Of a stretch of 64,000 bases of DNA, positions 34,905 through 44,783 are shown in pieces. This DNA is from Promethearchaeota archaeon (lineage in GTDB: Archaea > Asgardarchaeota > Lokiarchaeia > Sigyniarchaeales > SOKP01): NCBI GenBank assembly GCA_019058445.1, contig JAHPZA010000001.1, positions 1 to 64,000 on the forward strand, written 5' to 3'. The translations under genes and the position numbers were made by a program. Every line of letters starts with the position of its first letter. The first letter of the stretch is position 1. Under the pieces are notes generated by a model. The model ran no database searches. It was given only the letters and a program-made list of their open reading frames with translations, and was not told the DNA's origin.

Positions 34905-35627
34905 TTAATTTTGGTGTCCGGTCCTTCTGGCAGCAATTTGTCCTACTTTTCTGCCAGGAGGGGCATTTCTGCTGGTAGTAGTAGGTTTATGAGGTGATTG
35001 TTTTGCTCCTCCGCCATAGGGATGAGAAGCTGCGGTCATTGCGACTCCTCGGACGACCGGCCATTTTTTAGCTTTCGATTGCTTGTAGTAAAATTTATTG
35101 CCCGCTTTAACAAAAGGTTTATCGGTTCTTCCGCCACCGGCAACTACTCCTACGGTGCACAGGCAATTTTCGTGAAACCATTTTCGTTTTTTGGAGCGAA
35201 AAAGAAGTTCAACTTTATTACCAGAGCGATTTCTCACAATGGCTGCGACTCCTGAAGCTCGCGCAAATTTTCCGCCATCTTGAGGTTTTCCTTCGATATT
35301 ATATACTAAAGTTCCTAAGGGAATCTCTTTTAATGGTATAATCGTTCCCACTTCAATAGGTTGTCCGCTTTTGGCTTGAACGAACTCATCACCTTCATAA
35401 ATTCCTTCTGGAGGGAGCCATAATCCTTTTTGGCCGTCTTCATATTTTATTTTAGCTAAAGGTGCCCCTCTTCCTGGAGAGTGAATAAGTTCTATGACTT
35501 TAAATTTGAATAGTTCTTCTCCTTCTTTGAAGGGGCGATATTTTACAGCGCCGACATGTCGATGTGAGGGTGAACGCCAAGCTAAAGTTCCTCGTCCTTT
35601 CCGTTGCGCAAGAATTCTCTTTCCCAT
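34905..35627 (-). CDS. rpl2: Ribosomal protein L2 (uL2)
   Basis: A 240-residue archaeal L2. Start GKRILAQRKGRGTLAWRSPSHRHVG and the highly conserved C-terminal VRGVAMTAASHPYGGGAKQSPHKPTTTSRNAPPGRKVGQIAARRTG are complete, including the universally conserved His near the peptidyl-transferase centre. The frame opens a few codons earlier (35636), but MGKRIL at 35627 is the normal start. In most archaea rpl2 is inside the S10/spc operon; here its neighbours are a transporter and GatD, so it appears relocated. Confidence 0.96.
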   Translation of the reverse strand: MGKRILAQRKGRGTLAWRSPSHRHVGAVKYRPFKEGEELFKFKVIELIHSPGRGAPLAKIKYEDGQKGLWLPPEGIYEGDEFVQAKSGQPIEVGTIIPLKEIPLGTLVYNIEGKPQDGGKFARASGVAAIVRNRSGNKVELLFRSKKRKWFHENCLCTVGVVAGGGRTDKPFVKAGNKFYYKQSKAKKWPVVRGVAMTAASHPYGGGAKQSPHKPTTTSRNAPPGRKVGQIAARRTGHQN

Positions 35628-35768
35628 CTGAATCACGAAATATAGTAATTAGTATAATTTAATTAATAAAAGTTTAAATTTTTTATTATTTTGCGTAGTG
35701 GGTAATGAAAAATTAGGAAATTGAAATAAAAAAAAGAACACATGAGGAGTATTCATAAGTGCAAAAAA

Positions 35769-37127
35769 TTAGAGCTTTTTGTTTTTTAATAATTCGTCTA
35801 TGTTATAATTGAATGCAATGGGAATTTCTCTTTCGATAATCTCACCGGCTATATTTTTAAGGAGCATTTCTTTAACTTCTTGAGGATTAGTAGTTTGTCC
35901 TAATACCCATCCAAGTTTCACATAACCTACTTCGGGCAGCATATTTTTTCCGGGTATGACACCCATATTTTGTAATTCTCGTCCAGTGGAGTATACATTC
36001 ATTCCTACAAACCCATGCAAAGTTTGGGTGGTCATAAGAACAACGATTCCTTCCTGGACGGCTCTTTCAACAGATTCATAAATCGTAGTGCTTACATGCC
36101 CCAGCCCTGTACCGGCAAATACAATACCTTTATATCCTTTATCAATATAGAAATCAATTAGCTCTTTATCTAATCCGGGATAAGAATAGACCAGGGCAAC
36201 CTTTTTTTCGAATTGAGGCAACACGCTTGTTTGAGATTTTGATCTTTTATTATAATTGGTTTTGAACATTTTTATTGTTCTGTTTTGAACCATTCCTAAT
36301 GGGATATCGTCAATTGTTCTAAAGGTATTTCTAACTGAGGAGTGCATTTTTCTTACTAAGGTGCCTCTATGGATTAAGCCATACTCATGTGCAGTGGAAC
36401 CTAACATGGTAACTACCACTTCAGCGATATTTGAAGTTGCAACAATTGAAGCATTAATTAAATTCAATGCTGCATCAGAAGAGGGTCTGTCCGAACTCCT
36501 TTGGCTTCCCACAAGAACAACTGGGATTGATAAATCTTGTAGCATGAATGATAAAGCTGCTGAGGTGTAGCTCATTGTATCAGTTCCGTGCCCAATAATA
36601 ATCCCATCTTTTCCAGAAGTTGCTGCTTCTTCAATTTTTTTAGCTAATTGTTGCCAATAGTCAGGTCTCATATTTTCTGAGAGAATTTCAAAGACAATTT
36701 CCGTGTCAAGATTGCATATTTCAGCTAATTCGGGTACTGCGCTAAAAAGTTCTCCCGGGGTAAAAGAGGGAATAACAGCCCCTGTAGTATAATCTAATCT
36801 AGAAGCCACAGTTCCACCGGTTCCTAATAATTTAATGTTAGGGAGTTTTTTATTGATGGGAAATTGTTTTTCGGGAATTTTATAATGGGCTTCTCTTTTT
36901 CCTATTTTTTCAATAGTGAGGATTTGTGTGGCGTGAATTCCAATGTTATAATTATTTTCAAGCTTAATTTCAATATAATCTGGAGCGGAATATTCATTCC
37001 TAGGGAGCACAATGCCTTCATACTCACCCTCTTTGGTTTTTACTTTAATAATATCCCAAATAGCAACTTTATTTTTTTTTAGGATTTCTTTCCCTTTTCC
37101 TTTATATCCTTTTAAGTTTTCTGCCAT
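35769..37127 (-). CDS. gatD: Glutamyl-tRNA(Gln) amidotransferase subunit D
   Basis: A 452-residue asparaginase-like subunit that releases ammonia from Asn or Gln. After an N-terminal GatD-specific domain (about 80 residues), ILLGTGGTVASRLDYTTGAVIPSFTPGE has the first catalytic Thr, and GIIIGHGTDTMSYTSAALSF the second Thr with Asp. VLVGSQRSSDRPSSDAALNL is the family substrate loop. It forms GatDE with GatE, whose stop precedes its start by zero bases. The pair makes Gln-tRNA(Gln) in archaea without a glutaminyl-tRNA synthetase. Confidence 0.95.
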   Translation of the reverse strand: MAENLKGYKGKGKEILKKNKVAIWDIIKVKTKEGEYEGIVLPRNEYSAPDYIEIKLENNYNIGIHATQILTIEKIGKREAHYKIPEKQFPINKKLPNIKLLGTGGTVASRLDYTTGAVIPSFTPGELFSAVPELAEICNLDTEIVFEILSENMRPDYWQQLAKKIEEAATSGKDGIIIGHGTDTMSYTSAALSFMLQDLSIPVVLVGSQRSSDRPSSDAALNLINASIVATSNIAEVVVTMLGSTAHEYGLIHRGTLVRKMHSSVRNTFRTIDDIPLGMVQNRTIKMFKTNYNKRSKSQTSVLPQFEKKVALVYSYPGLDKELIDFYIDKGYKGIVFAGTGLGHVSTTIYESVERAVQEGIVVLMTTQTLHGFVGMNVYSTGRELQNMGVIPGKNMLPEVGYVKLGWVLGQTTNPQEVKEMLLKNIAGEIIEREIPIAFNYNIDELLKNKKL

Positions 37128-39047
37128 TTATTTCAACTCCTTTAATTTTTGCTGTAACATAATTTTTAATTCATTAGAAACGATATTACCGTCAATTTTT
37201 CCCCTCACTTTTTTCATAACTTCTCCCATCAAGGGTCCCATAGCTCTCATTTCTTTTTCTTTTACCATGTCTTCATTCTTAGTTACAATATCTCGTATTA
37301 TTTTCTTTAAATCGTCTTCTGAAATTTTTTCAATTTTTAGCTCTTTTTTAAGTTCATTTATTGATAAATCAGGAGTTTCTGACTTTGCAATCATAAAATC
37401 TTCAATCGCTTCTTTGCCAATTTCGCCATTTTTTAAGAGGGAAAAAACATCGATAAAATCTTTTTCTGTAATATTTTCGACATCTTTCCCGTCTCTTCTC
37501 AACGCCGTGGTTGTCTCTAATAGAGTGGTTATTATAAGAGTAGGATTATCAGGAGTGATTTTGAGTAGCTCATTAAAAAGGTGTAAATTACCGGTAAAAA
37601 TTAATTCTTTAATTAATCGTTCTTCCATTTTATATTTTTGCGAGTATTGCTTGATTATAGTCCATGGATACTCAGGCAGGTTTTTTTGTATCTCTTTAAT
37701 TTCTTTTTCTGGGTTAATTATTGCCTGCGAGTCAGTATCTGGGTATAATCTTGCACCCCCATGTAATTCTCTTAAAAATTCTGTATTGCCATTTTCCAAT
37801 GCTCTACGTGTTTCAGGCGGGACTCCTTTAAAAGCATATTTAACCCGATTAATAATAACATTCATAGCCTTATTGATTTCATCCTGAGTTCCTAAGATTA
37901 ATATAAAACAATCATCTTGTTTTGAATTTAATTGCTTGTGAAGTTTTTTAATATCCTCATCAGAGAATTTATAATTTTTTAAATTTTCATCTGAATGAAT
38001 AATACCTTTCAATCCAGAAATAGATTTAACTTTGCTACTTACTTCGGTGCCAAATCTATAATCTTCCATCAATTCCATCCCAAAAATCCCTTTAAAACCT
38101 TTTATATTAATTCCGTAGAGTTTTTTTCCAGATTTTATTCCTTTGGAAATGAAATTTGACTTAGTATTTGCCATTATTTTTGATAAATCAATAGGCTTAC
38201 TTATGGTATTATCTTCTTTTACAGCTCGTTTCTCCAGTTCTCCTTTAATTTCAACTAATTTTAACTGTCTTGAGACTTCATGATTGATTAGGATTGGAAT
38301 CCAGTCTAATTTTTGGACACCTTTAATCTCGATTCTAGTTCCTTTTTTAATACTTACATTAACATCTTGTCGAATAGAACCTAGAACTTTTTTTACTTTA
38401 GAAGTCCATAGTAGTAATCCTAGTCGTTCGGCAGCTTCACGGCATTCATATGGATCGCTGATATCTGGTTTAGTCGTAACTTCTACTAAAGGAATACCTA
38501 ACCGATCTAGTCGAAAAAAGTTAGTTTTGTTTTCGGTTTTGATTTTTCTGGCGGCATCTTCTTCTAAACAAAGGATGTCTATGCCGATTTTTTTTCCATT
38601 TTCTAATTCCACATAGCCATCTTTCGCAAGAATCATTGTTCTTTGAAAGCCACAGGGGACGCTTCCGTCAAGGTAATTTTTTCTGCACACATGCATTTCT
38701 TCAATGATGTTAGCATTCAGAAGTAACGCAATTTCCATAGCAATTTTTCTCGCTTCATCATTACAGTCAAAAGGGGGAGTTTCATCTAATTCATATGTAC
38801 AAATTACGTCATTATAGCCTTCATAAGTAATGTCCATACCTTTTTCGTATTCCGTAAGCATGGCCTCATCATAGGTCCCCATTTCTCCTAGAACTGGTCT
38901 CATGAAGCGTTTTATCATAAAATCAGGTTCGCGCGTACCTTGTAATTTATTAGGGCATCTACAAAATAATTTTGTGTTAGAATCAAGTTGTTGATGAATT
39001 TCGAGACCACACATAAGACCTAATTTTTCATAATCAAACTCTTCCAT
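37128..39047 (-). CDS. gatE: Glutamyl-tRNA(Gln) amidotransferase subunit E
   Basis: A 639-residue GatB-like subunit. The N-terminal cradle LGLMCGLEIHQQLDSNTKLFCRCPN, ETPPFDCNDEARKIAMEIALLLNANI and SVPCGFQRTMILAKDGYVE contain the kinase and transamidase sites. An AspRS-type insertion domain lies around residues 280-400, and the C-terminal YqeY-like tail (KKVRGKIDGNIVSNELKIML) binds tRNA. It is complete and directly followed by gatD. Confidence 0.95.
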   Translation of the reverse strand: MEEFDYEKLGLMCGLEIHQQLDSNTKLFCRCPNKLQGTREPDFMIKRFMRPVLGEMGTYDEAMLTEYEKGMDITYEGYNDVICTYELDETPPFDCNDEARKIAMEIALLLNANIIEEMHVCRKNYLDGSVPCGFQRTMILAKDGYVELENGKKIGIDILCLEEDAARKIKTENKTNFFRLDRLGIPLVEVTTKPDISDPYECREAAERLGLLLWTSKVKKVLGSIRQDVNVSIKKGTRIEIKGVQKLDWIPILINHEVSRQLKLVEIKGELEKRAVKEDNTISKPIDLSKIMANTKSNFISKGIKSGKKLYGINIKGFKGIFGMELMEDYRFGTEVSSKVKSISGLKGIIHSDENLKNYKFSDEDIKKLHKQLNSKQDDCFILILGTQDEINKAMNVIINRVKYAFKGVPPETRRALENGNTEFLRELHGGARLYPDTDSQAIINPEKEIKEIQKNLPEYPWTIIKQYSQKYKMEERLIKELIFTGNLHLFNELLKITPDNPTLIITTLLETTTALRRDGKDVENITEKDFIDVFSLLKNGEIGKEAIEDFMIAKSETPDLSINELKKELKIEKISEDDLKKIIRDIVTKNEDMVKEKEMRAMGPLMGEVMKKVRGKIDGNIVSNELKIMLQQKLKELK

Positions 39048-39160
39048 AGTTAATCAAGTTTTTAGTATAATTTATTATTTTTTCATAATTTCTAGTGTTT
39101 TTGTTGTTCCATCACATATAACGAGGATGAAAAGTAAGATATATCTAATTTAAGTTAAGG

Positions 39161-40252
39161 TTAAGTGAGTGTTTCTTCTAAATAAAATCTTCCATTCTCT
39201 TGAGTAATATTTGCATATTTTGAAAGATGGTTAAGTAAAAAATCATAGTCTTCTTTGTTTTTTTCTTTGGAGAGCCGAATTTGAAAAATTAAATCTGTTT
39301 CATTTTCTATTCGAATCCAGTGCAAATGTTCAAAATATTTTAATAAGCTTAGTAAAAATGTCCCATCTTCTCCGAACTCCTTTAAATCATTTTCAATAAT
39401 ATCAACCCATCTCTCTCTGGCTTTATTATTAATAAAATGTATGATAGCATCATTATCCTCAGCCATTTTACTCCATAAATAATAGGTTTCATCATTAATA
39501 ATACGATTAAAATTTATCATAAATCGAAGATTAGAGTCTACAAGTTTTTTTCTCTCTTTTAAAGCTAATTCTTTCTTATAGAATAAATCTGTCGGGGTAA
39601 GATCATAGCGAGCATAGATATCTTTATCAGAATAAATAAAATCTATTATTTCAGCTCCCATTAGAGCTATTATTGCCGCATTAAATTTGCAATTTTCAAA
39701 ATGTAAATTTCTATAACCTTTTTTAGCAGAATATTCAAAAATTATTGAGGGGTACTTAATATCTTTTTTAGTATAAAATTCTAGATGCGCATCTTTTAAC
39801 ATTTTATTAGAGAACCAGACCGTTTTCAATCGTTCCAAAGATAATTTTAAAGCTTCTAAGTGGTGAGGATCCATATTTTGGGTATAATATTTTCGCACTG
39901 TTAAAATAAAATTGAGCATCGAAAAGATATCAATATCGGTGTATCTATTCATTTTAGCGACCATCTCATGGAATGGAACTATAGCTTTAAATCCAAATTG
40001 ATCATATATTTCATCAATCTCACTGTCAATTACTTTACTAAAATCATCTAATGTTTTTCCTTTTTCAAGAATATTTAATACATTTTCCATTACATAACAA
40101 TAAAACGCAGAAACACTTTTATATCTCACATCATGTGGAAGTTTCTCATGCATAACGTTTACGTGTCTTTTTATCCAATCTTTAAGTGCTGGAGATATGG
40201 AAATTGCCTGCTGGGATATTTTTTTATTAGATAAATATTTTTTCGGAGTCAT
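39161..40252 (-). CDS. Unknown archaeal protein, possibly RHH-like N-terminus
   Basis: A 363-residue protein not matching a family I can name. Residues ~14-60 (QAISISPALKDWIKRHVNVMHEKLP...SVSAFYCYVMENVLNIL) have a strand plus two helices that could be a ribbon-helix-helix-like unit. The rest is mixed alpha/beta with many aromatic and charged residues. It is GatE's downstream-of-strand neighbour but with 113 bases between, and it precedes the candidate structured RNA. Confidence 0.7.
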   Translation of the reverse strand: MTPKKYLSNKKISQQAISISPALKDWIKRHVNVMHEKLPHDVRYKSVSAFYCYVMENVLNILEKGKTLDDFSKVIDSEIDEIYDQFGFKAIVPFHEMVAKMNRYTDIDIFSMLNFILTVRKYYTQNMDPHHLEALKLSLERLKTVWFSNKMLKDAHLEFYTKKDIKYPSIIFEYSAKKGYRNLHFENCKFNAAIIALMGAEIIDFIYSDKDIYARYDLTPTDLFYKKELALKERKKLVDSNLRFMINFNRIINDETYYLWSKMAEDNDAIIHFINNKARERWVDIIENDLKEFGEDGTFLLSLLKYFEHLHWIRIENETDLIFQIRLSKEKNKEDYDFLLNHLSKYANITQENGRFYLEETLT

Positions 40253-40492
40253 AATATATCACGAGTACGAAGGGACTTATTAGTATATATTAGATAAAAT
40301 CTTATAAAAATATTTATTTTTTCATAAAGAAATAAGATTTATTGAATATTTTTTCTTTTATGTAATACATTTTATCCAAAATTATAAGTAACGATTAAGA
40401 TTTCTTAATAAATGTTTTTTTGGAGTGATTAAACAATAATACAAATTAAGAAAAACCTATTATATACATTTAAATAGGGGAATGAAATTTGT

Positions 40493-40604
40493 GACACGGA
40501 TAGATCAATCCATAATAATATATATTTAAATAAGGAGACTTTTGGATCCAGGACCTAAAACAAGCTAAGAAAGAGAGTAGAGGGAGAAGGGCAAAATCCG
40601 TGTC
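40493..40604 (+). ncRNA. Candidate structured RNA, copy A (family of two)
   Basis: A perfect 9-bp terminal stem, GACACGGAT (40493-40501) with ATCCGTGTC (40596-40604), closes a 112-base region that is far richer in G than its surroundings. The 3' part holds the motif AGAGGGAGAAGGGCAAAATC (40579-40598), shared 18 of 20 with copy B at 55333. A TATA-like CATTTAAATA (40467-40476) lies about 20 bases upstream on the plus strand. The region ends at the stop codon of Elp3 on the other strand. The fold of the middle is uncertain. It may instead be a 3' element of the Elp3 message. Confidence 0.5.
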
Positions 40605-42226
40605 TATAAATTCTTAGAAACAAAAGGTCCGTCTGGTGTATAGCCGAGAGAATAAAACCAATCTTTAGCTCCAATTCCACTTATGACAGCTAATTTGTGT
40701 GCGTCAAAATCTTCGCTTGATATTTTTTCTGCATTTTCCATTAATAATTTGCCATAACCTCTGTGCTGGATTTGAGTGAATCTATTAGGCTTTAAATCTT
40801 TAGGAACTAATTCTCCAACAACTTTAATTTCTCTGATGATCAAGGTTTTTCCATCATTTAATTCCTGTCTATGAGCAAAATCAGAAGGTTTTCTTAAGCG
40901 TAAATACCCCACTAAATAATGTTCTTTTTTATTTTCAAAGGATAAAAAGATCTCATTTCCTTGAGACGCCTCATAATCCTGGCGATATAATTGAATCTCA
41001 TCAAAAGAATGCTCACTTACGGGACTTTTTCTGTTGCTTATTCCATATTCGCGGCATCTAATACAATTACATGATTCATTCGTTATTTTCAACTTTTCTT
41101 GTACAAGTTGTCTTAAATTACTATTTTTACAACCTGCTTCAATCAAATAAGCTGGTATATCCCTCATTATTCTTTGAATTCTCACATAAGAGGGGAGATT
41201 CTTTTTCGCATTTGCTATTAGATCTATTAAATCTTCAGTGGAATAAGGAGTATACTTTCCTTGAATCCACCAGTCATACAATTCCGTTCCCTTAATTACT
41301 AAGCAAGGGTAGATTTTTAACATATCGGGTCGATAATCAGGATTTTCAAATAGAGAAGTGAACAAGTTAACATCCTTTACATAGCTAGAGCCGGGCAAGT
41401 TTGGCATGATATGAGCGTTAATCTTTAATCCAGCATCCTTGGCAATTCTTATTGCCTCGATACTATCAGAGGTTAAATGACCTCGCTTAACTAACTCATA
41501 TATCTCATTATATATAGTTTGAACCCCAATCTCCACGCGAGTTGTGCCATAATCGAGCATCCTATCTATATGAAATTCTTTGCAGTAATCTGGACGTGTT
41601 TCAATCGTTATTCCGATAACTCTTATCTTAGATTTCTCAGCAAAATGTTTTGCTTCTTCTAAAGTATTAACTCTTCTTTCAATAATTCCTTCCAAGGCTC
41701 CTTTAACGAATTCTTTTTGATAGTTTGGATCGGTTGATAAGAATGTACCACCCATGATAATAAGTTCTATTTTGTCGACAGTATGTCCAATGGCTTTTAA
41801 ATCAGTGATTCTACTTTGAACTTGTTCATAGGGATCATAATTGTTATGGATAGAACGTAGTGCCGCTGGTTCACGACCTGTATATGACTGTGCTACATTC
41901 TCTCCGGGTTGAGAAGATTCTCCTGGACAATAGATGCAAGTACCAGGACATGGGAGAGGTTTTGTCATTATAGCTACAACAGAAACACCAGATAAAGTTC
42001 TCGTGGATCTTCTTCTTAGAAGTTTTGTAATAACTTGTTTTTCACTTTCAGTCGCAAAATCTAATATGGTAGCATTCTTAATTACTTTTTTATAATTATA
42101 TTTTTTTCCAATCTGACCCTTTATGTTGGTAATTTTCTGTCGTGAAGTCTTAGGATATTTCATTAAGTATTCGATGATTTCTCTTGAGATTTTCTTTCGT
42201 AATTCAAAATCAGTGGCTTCATTCAT
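40604..42226 (-). CDS. elp3: Elp3 family tRNA U34 carboxymethyltransferase (radical SAM + GNAT)
   Basis: About 540 residues. The radical SAM cluster motif is CPGTCIYCPGE in the N-terminal half (VVAIMTKPLPCPGTCIYCPGESSQPGENV), followed by GGTFLSTDPNYQ and the RIGV/EIGVQT strand. The C-terminal half is an acetyltransferase domain with LVGYLRLR, IQHRGYGKLLMENAEKI (acetyl-CoA loop). Elp3 adds the 5-carboxymethyl group to wobble uridine. The frame is open from 42319, but MNEATDFELRKKISREI at 42226 is the family-like start. Confidence 0.93.
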   Translation of the reverse strand: MNEATDFELRKKISREIIEYLMKYPKTSRQKITNIKGQIGKKYNYKKVIKNATILDFATESEKQVITKLLRRRSTRTLSGVSVVAIMTKPLPCPGTCIYCPGESSQPGENVAQSYTGREPAALRSIHNNYDPYEQVQSRITDLKAIGHTVDKIELIIMGGTFLSTDPNYQKEFVKGALEGIIERRVNTLEEAKHFAEKSKIRVIGITIETRPDYCKEFHIDRMLDYGTTRVEIGVQTIYNEIYELVKRGHLTSDSIEAIRIAKDAGLKINAHIMPNLPGSSYVKDVNLFTSLFENPDYRPDMLKIYPCLVIKGTELYDWWIQGKYTPYSTEDLIDLIANAKKNLPSYVRIQRIMRDIPAYLIEAGCKNSNLRQLVQEKLKITNESCNCIRCREYGISNRKSPVSEHSFDEIQLYRQDYEASQGNEIFLSFENKKEHYLVGYLRLRKPSDFAHRQELNDGKTLIIREIKVVGELVPKDLKPNRFTQIQHRGYGKLLMENAEKISSEDFDAHKLAVISGIGAKDWFYSLGYTPDGPFVSKNL

Positions 42227-42387
42227 TTTAGAATTGTTAACGAAAATAAAGTTAGGGCTAATAATTTGTATTGTATTTATATTTATATACTTTATAACGT
42301 AAATATTTTGGGATTTCAATCAAAATAGCTTAGATTTCATAGTATTAAAGGAAAAAATAAAAAAATGAGATTAAATTGTTAAATAGA

Positions 42388-43692
42388 TTAAATTTTTTCT
42401 ACTACAGTTGCGATACCTACGCCTCCCCCTCCGCACATCATTTGGAGGCCATATCGTTTATTGTAGTTATTTAGATAATGAATCATCTCAGTGAAATAAA
42501 TAACCCCTGAGGCACCAATAGGATGTCCGATGGCAATCGCACCTCCAGTGGGATTTTGCCTTGGATCATCAAATTCATAACCAAGATCTTTACAAAACGC
42601 GAGACATGGAGACGCAAAGGCCTCATTTGGTTCTATAACATCAAGATCATCAATGGTTATATCGGCACGTTTTAAGGCTTTTCTACTTGCTGGTATAGGA
42701 GCAGTTAACATAATCGTTACCTCATCTCCCGCAACAGCAGTGGATACTATTCGCGCCAATGGTTTTAATCCTAAAGACTCTGCTTTTTCTTCAGACATTA
42801 ATAACGTCGCAGCAGCTCCATCAACTATTTGCGATGAATTCCCTGCTGTAACCCTTCCATTCTTTTTACGGAATACAGGTTTCAGGGAACTTAACATTTG
42901 CCAAGCTTTATCAGGTTCATCTAAGTAGGCGGGTCGCACAGTTTGATCTTTTGTCACTGTAACCATTTCTTGTTTTTGTTTGCCCGTCTCCTCATCTTTG
43001 ATGGGTTTCATAGTTTCGTCAGTGTATTTCTTCAAGTAAGATACTGGAACAACTCGTTTATAATATTCATCCTCTTTTCGCATTGCTTGCGTTGCTTTCA
43101 CGTGGGACCACGCACCAAATCTATCTAAGTTTTCACGGTTAAATCCATAACGGTCGCAAATCATCTCAGCAGATACTCCTTGCGGTACAAAAATCTTCAT
43201 GAATTCTTGCATTTTATCAGACCAAATAACAGGATAATTTTTTATTTGAGTAACGATTTGAAAAGTAATTCCCATGCTATAATGAGTCATATTCTCTACT
43301 CCTGCCGCAATCATCATGTCGCCATCCCCCACTTTTATTGCATTTGCACATGTATTTATCGCTTGAAGCCCTGCATTACAATATCTATCAACAGTTGCTC
43401 CTGCAATTTCTATGGGCAAACCAGCCATTATAACTGCTACCCTCCCGATATTACCTCCTTGCTCACCTATTTGCGATAAACATCCCACATGACAATCTTC
43501 GATTTCACTTGGATCGAAGTCTGGACATTTTTCTTTGGTCCTTTCCATTAGTTTTTGTAGTACTGTTATTAATAGATCCTGAGCCGAACATTCTCTGAAT
43601 GCTCCACCTAGTTTTTTCATCTGAGCTCTACTAGATTTTCCCACTGGTGTTCTAATGGCATCAACTACAACACATTCTTTTAATTCTCTCAT
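42388..43692 (-). CDS. Thiolase family protein (acetyl-CoA acetyltransferase)
   Basis: A 434-residue thiolase, slightly longer than the usual ~390. The acyl-enzyme Cys is C105 in TVDRYCNAGLQAINTCANAI; the second active-site motifs are NEAFA, GGAIAIGHPIGASG and the C-terminal CGGGGVG. It condenses or cleaves acetyl-CoA units in acetoacetyl-CoA, mevalonate or fatty-acid metabolism. No HMG-CoA synthase or DUF35 partner is beside it, which the mevalonate thiolase of archaea often has, so the pathway is not settled. Confidence 0.92.
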   Translation of the reverse strand: MRELKECVVVDAIRTPVGKSSRAQMKKLGGAFRECSAQDLLITVLQKLMERTKEKCPDFDPSEIEDCHVGCLSQIGEQGGNIGRVAVIMAGLPIEIAGATVDRYCNAGLQAINTCANAIKVGDGDMMIAAGVENMTHYSMGITFQIVTQIKNYPVIWSDKMQEFMKIFVPQGVSAEMICDRYGFNRENLDRFGAWSHVKATQAMRKEDEYYKRVVPVSYLKKYTDETMKPIKDEETGKQKQEMVTVTKDQTVRPAYLDEPDKAWQMLSSLKPVFRKKNGRVTAGNSSQIVDGAAATLLMSEEKAESLGLKPLARIVSTAVAGDEVTIMLTAPIPASRKALKRADITIDDLDVIEPNEAFASPCLAFCKDLGYEFDDPRQNPTGGAIAIGHPIGASGVIYFTEMIHYLNNYNKRYGLQMMCGGGGVGIATVVEKI

Positions 43693-43791
43693 TTAAATCA
43701 TCATTAATTTTCAGATTTTTAATTAACCTCTAATTTTAAAAAAGATTTCAAAAAATTGTTAATTATTATATCTGCATTGGATATTAATAAA

Positions 43792-44664
43792 TTATTTTGT
43801 AAAATCAACTAATTCATCCATATTAATATTCAAATTTTTTAAAAGGCTTTCTGCCTCACTTATCATATGATTAATCAGTTCCTCTACAGAAATGAAATGG
43901 TCAATATTCGGAATTGCCATAGACATATCGGTATATTGCGGTCTGTTGGACTTAAAATGTAAGACTTTTTCAATGAATTCAGGATCAAAACAATTAGTGT
44001 TAATAATTTGCTTTTTCCACATTTCAGGAATTGGACTTTCAATGGTTGGGAGAAATGCTGTACACATGTGGACTGCTTGTGCTCCTAAGATCAGAGCCGC
44101 CAACATTCCTTTTCCATCACATATCCCTCCAGAGGCAATAATTGGTTTTTTTAAAAATTTATTTATATTAACCATATTTATTAAAAATGTGTTTTGTTGA
44201 GGATTTTTCAACCCACCTCCCTCAAGTCCGGTTAAGATAATTGCATCAGTCTTCATTTTTTCTGCAGAAATAGCATGTCGCATTGTAGTGGCCTTATGAA
44301 TCCATACCATATCTTTTTCTTTAATTCTATTTCCTAAGTCTTCAGCTTTGAAAGCAGCGGTTATTATGGTCTTTATCCCTTCTTCTTTTGCTATCTTTAA
44401 ATATCTATAATAAGGATGTCCTGGTTTCACTTTGGTATCAACAGAGAAATTAATCCCGAATGGATTATTTGTAATATTCTTTACATAATGAATTGCACTT
44501 CTAAATTCATTTTCCGTTTCATACGAAGATGCGGTGAGAACACCAACTCCTCCTGCTTTACTTATTGCTGCAGTCAATTCCTTATTATCATAGCCAGCAA
44601 AAGCACCTAGGATAATGGGATATTGGCAGCCAATCATTTCAGTTATTTTTGTTTTCCATCTCAA
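43792..44664 (-). CDS. Nitronate monooxygenase-like FMN protein
   Basis: A 290-residue (beta/alpha)8 protein of the NMO/FabK-type 2-nitropropane dioxygenase family. GCQYPIILGAFAGYDNKELTAAISKAGGVGVLTA is the conserved N-terminal signature, and PIIASGGICDGKGMLAALILGAQAVHMCTAFL carries the FMN phosphate site. It probably oxidises nitronates or reduces enoyl-ACP; the first is more likely outside bacteria. It follows the thiolase on the same strand with ~100 bases between. Confidence 0.85.
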   Translation of the reverse strand: MRWKTKITEMIGCQYPIILGAFAGYDNKELTAAISKAGGVGVLTASSYETENEFRSAIHYVKNITNNPFGINFSVDTKVKPGHPYYRYLKIAKEEGIKTIITAAFKAEDLGNRIKEKDMVWIHKATTMRHAISAEKMKTDAIILTGLEGGGLKNPQQNTFLINMVNINKFLKKPIIASGGICDGKGMLAALILGAQAVHMCTAFLPTIESPIPEMWKKQIINTNCFDPEFIEKVLHFKSNRPQYTDMSMAIPNIDHFISVEELINHMISEAESLLKNLNINMDELVDFTK

Positions 44665-44783
44665 TTATAACACGTCAAGTTTTTAAAAGTCAAAAAATTA
44701 AAACTTAGTTATACTTAGTTTTATCTTAATTCCCATTAAATGAAAGTTAAAAATAAAATTATTTGAAAATATATTTTCTAGAA

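Noticed and set aside
40493..40604. MITE-like transposon with terminal inverted repeats
   Set aside because: The inverted ends of the two copies (40493 and 55290) differ from each other, while internal motif is kept; transposon ends would be the conserved part. No target-site duplication is visible.
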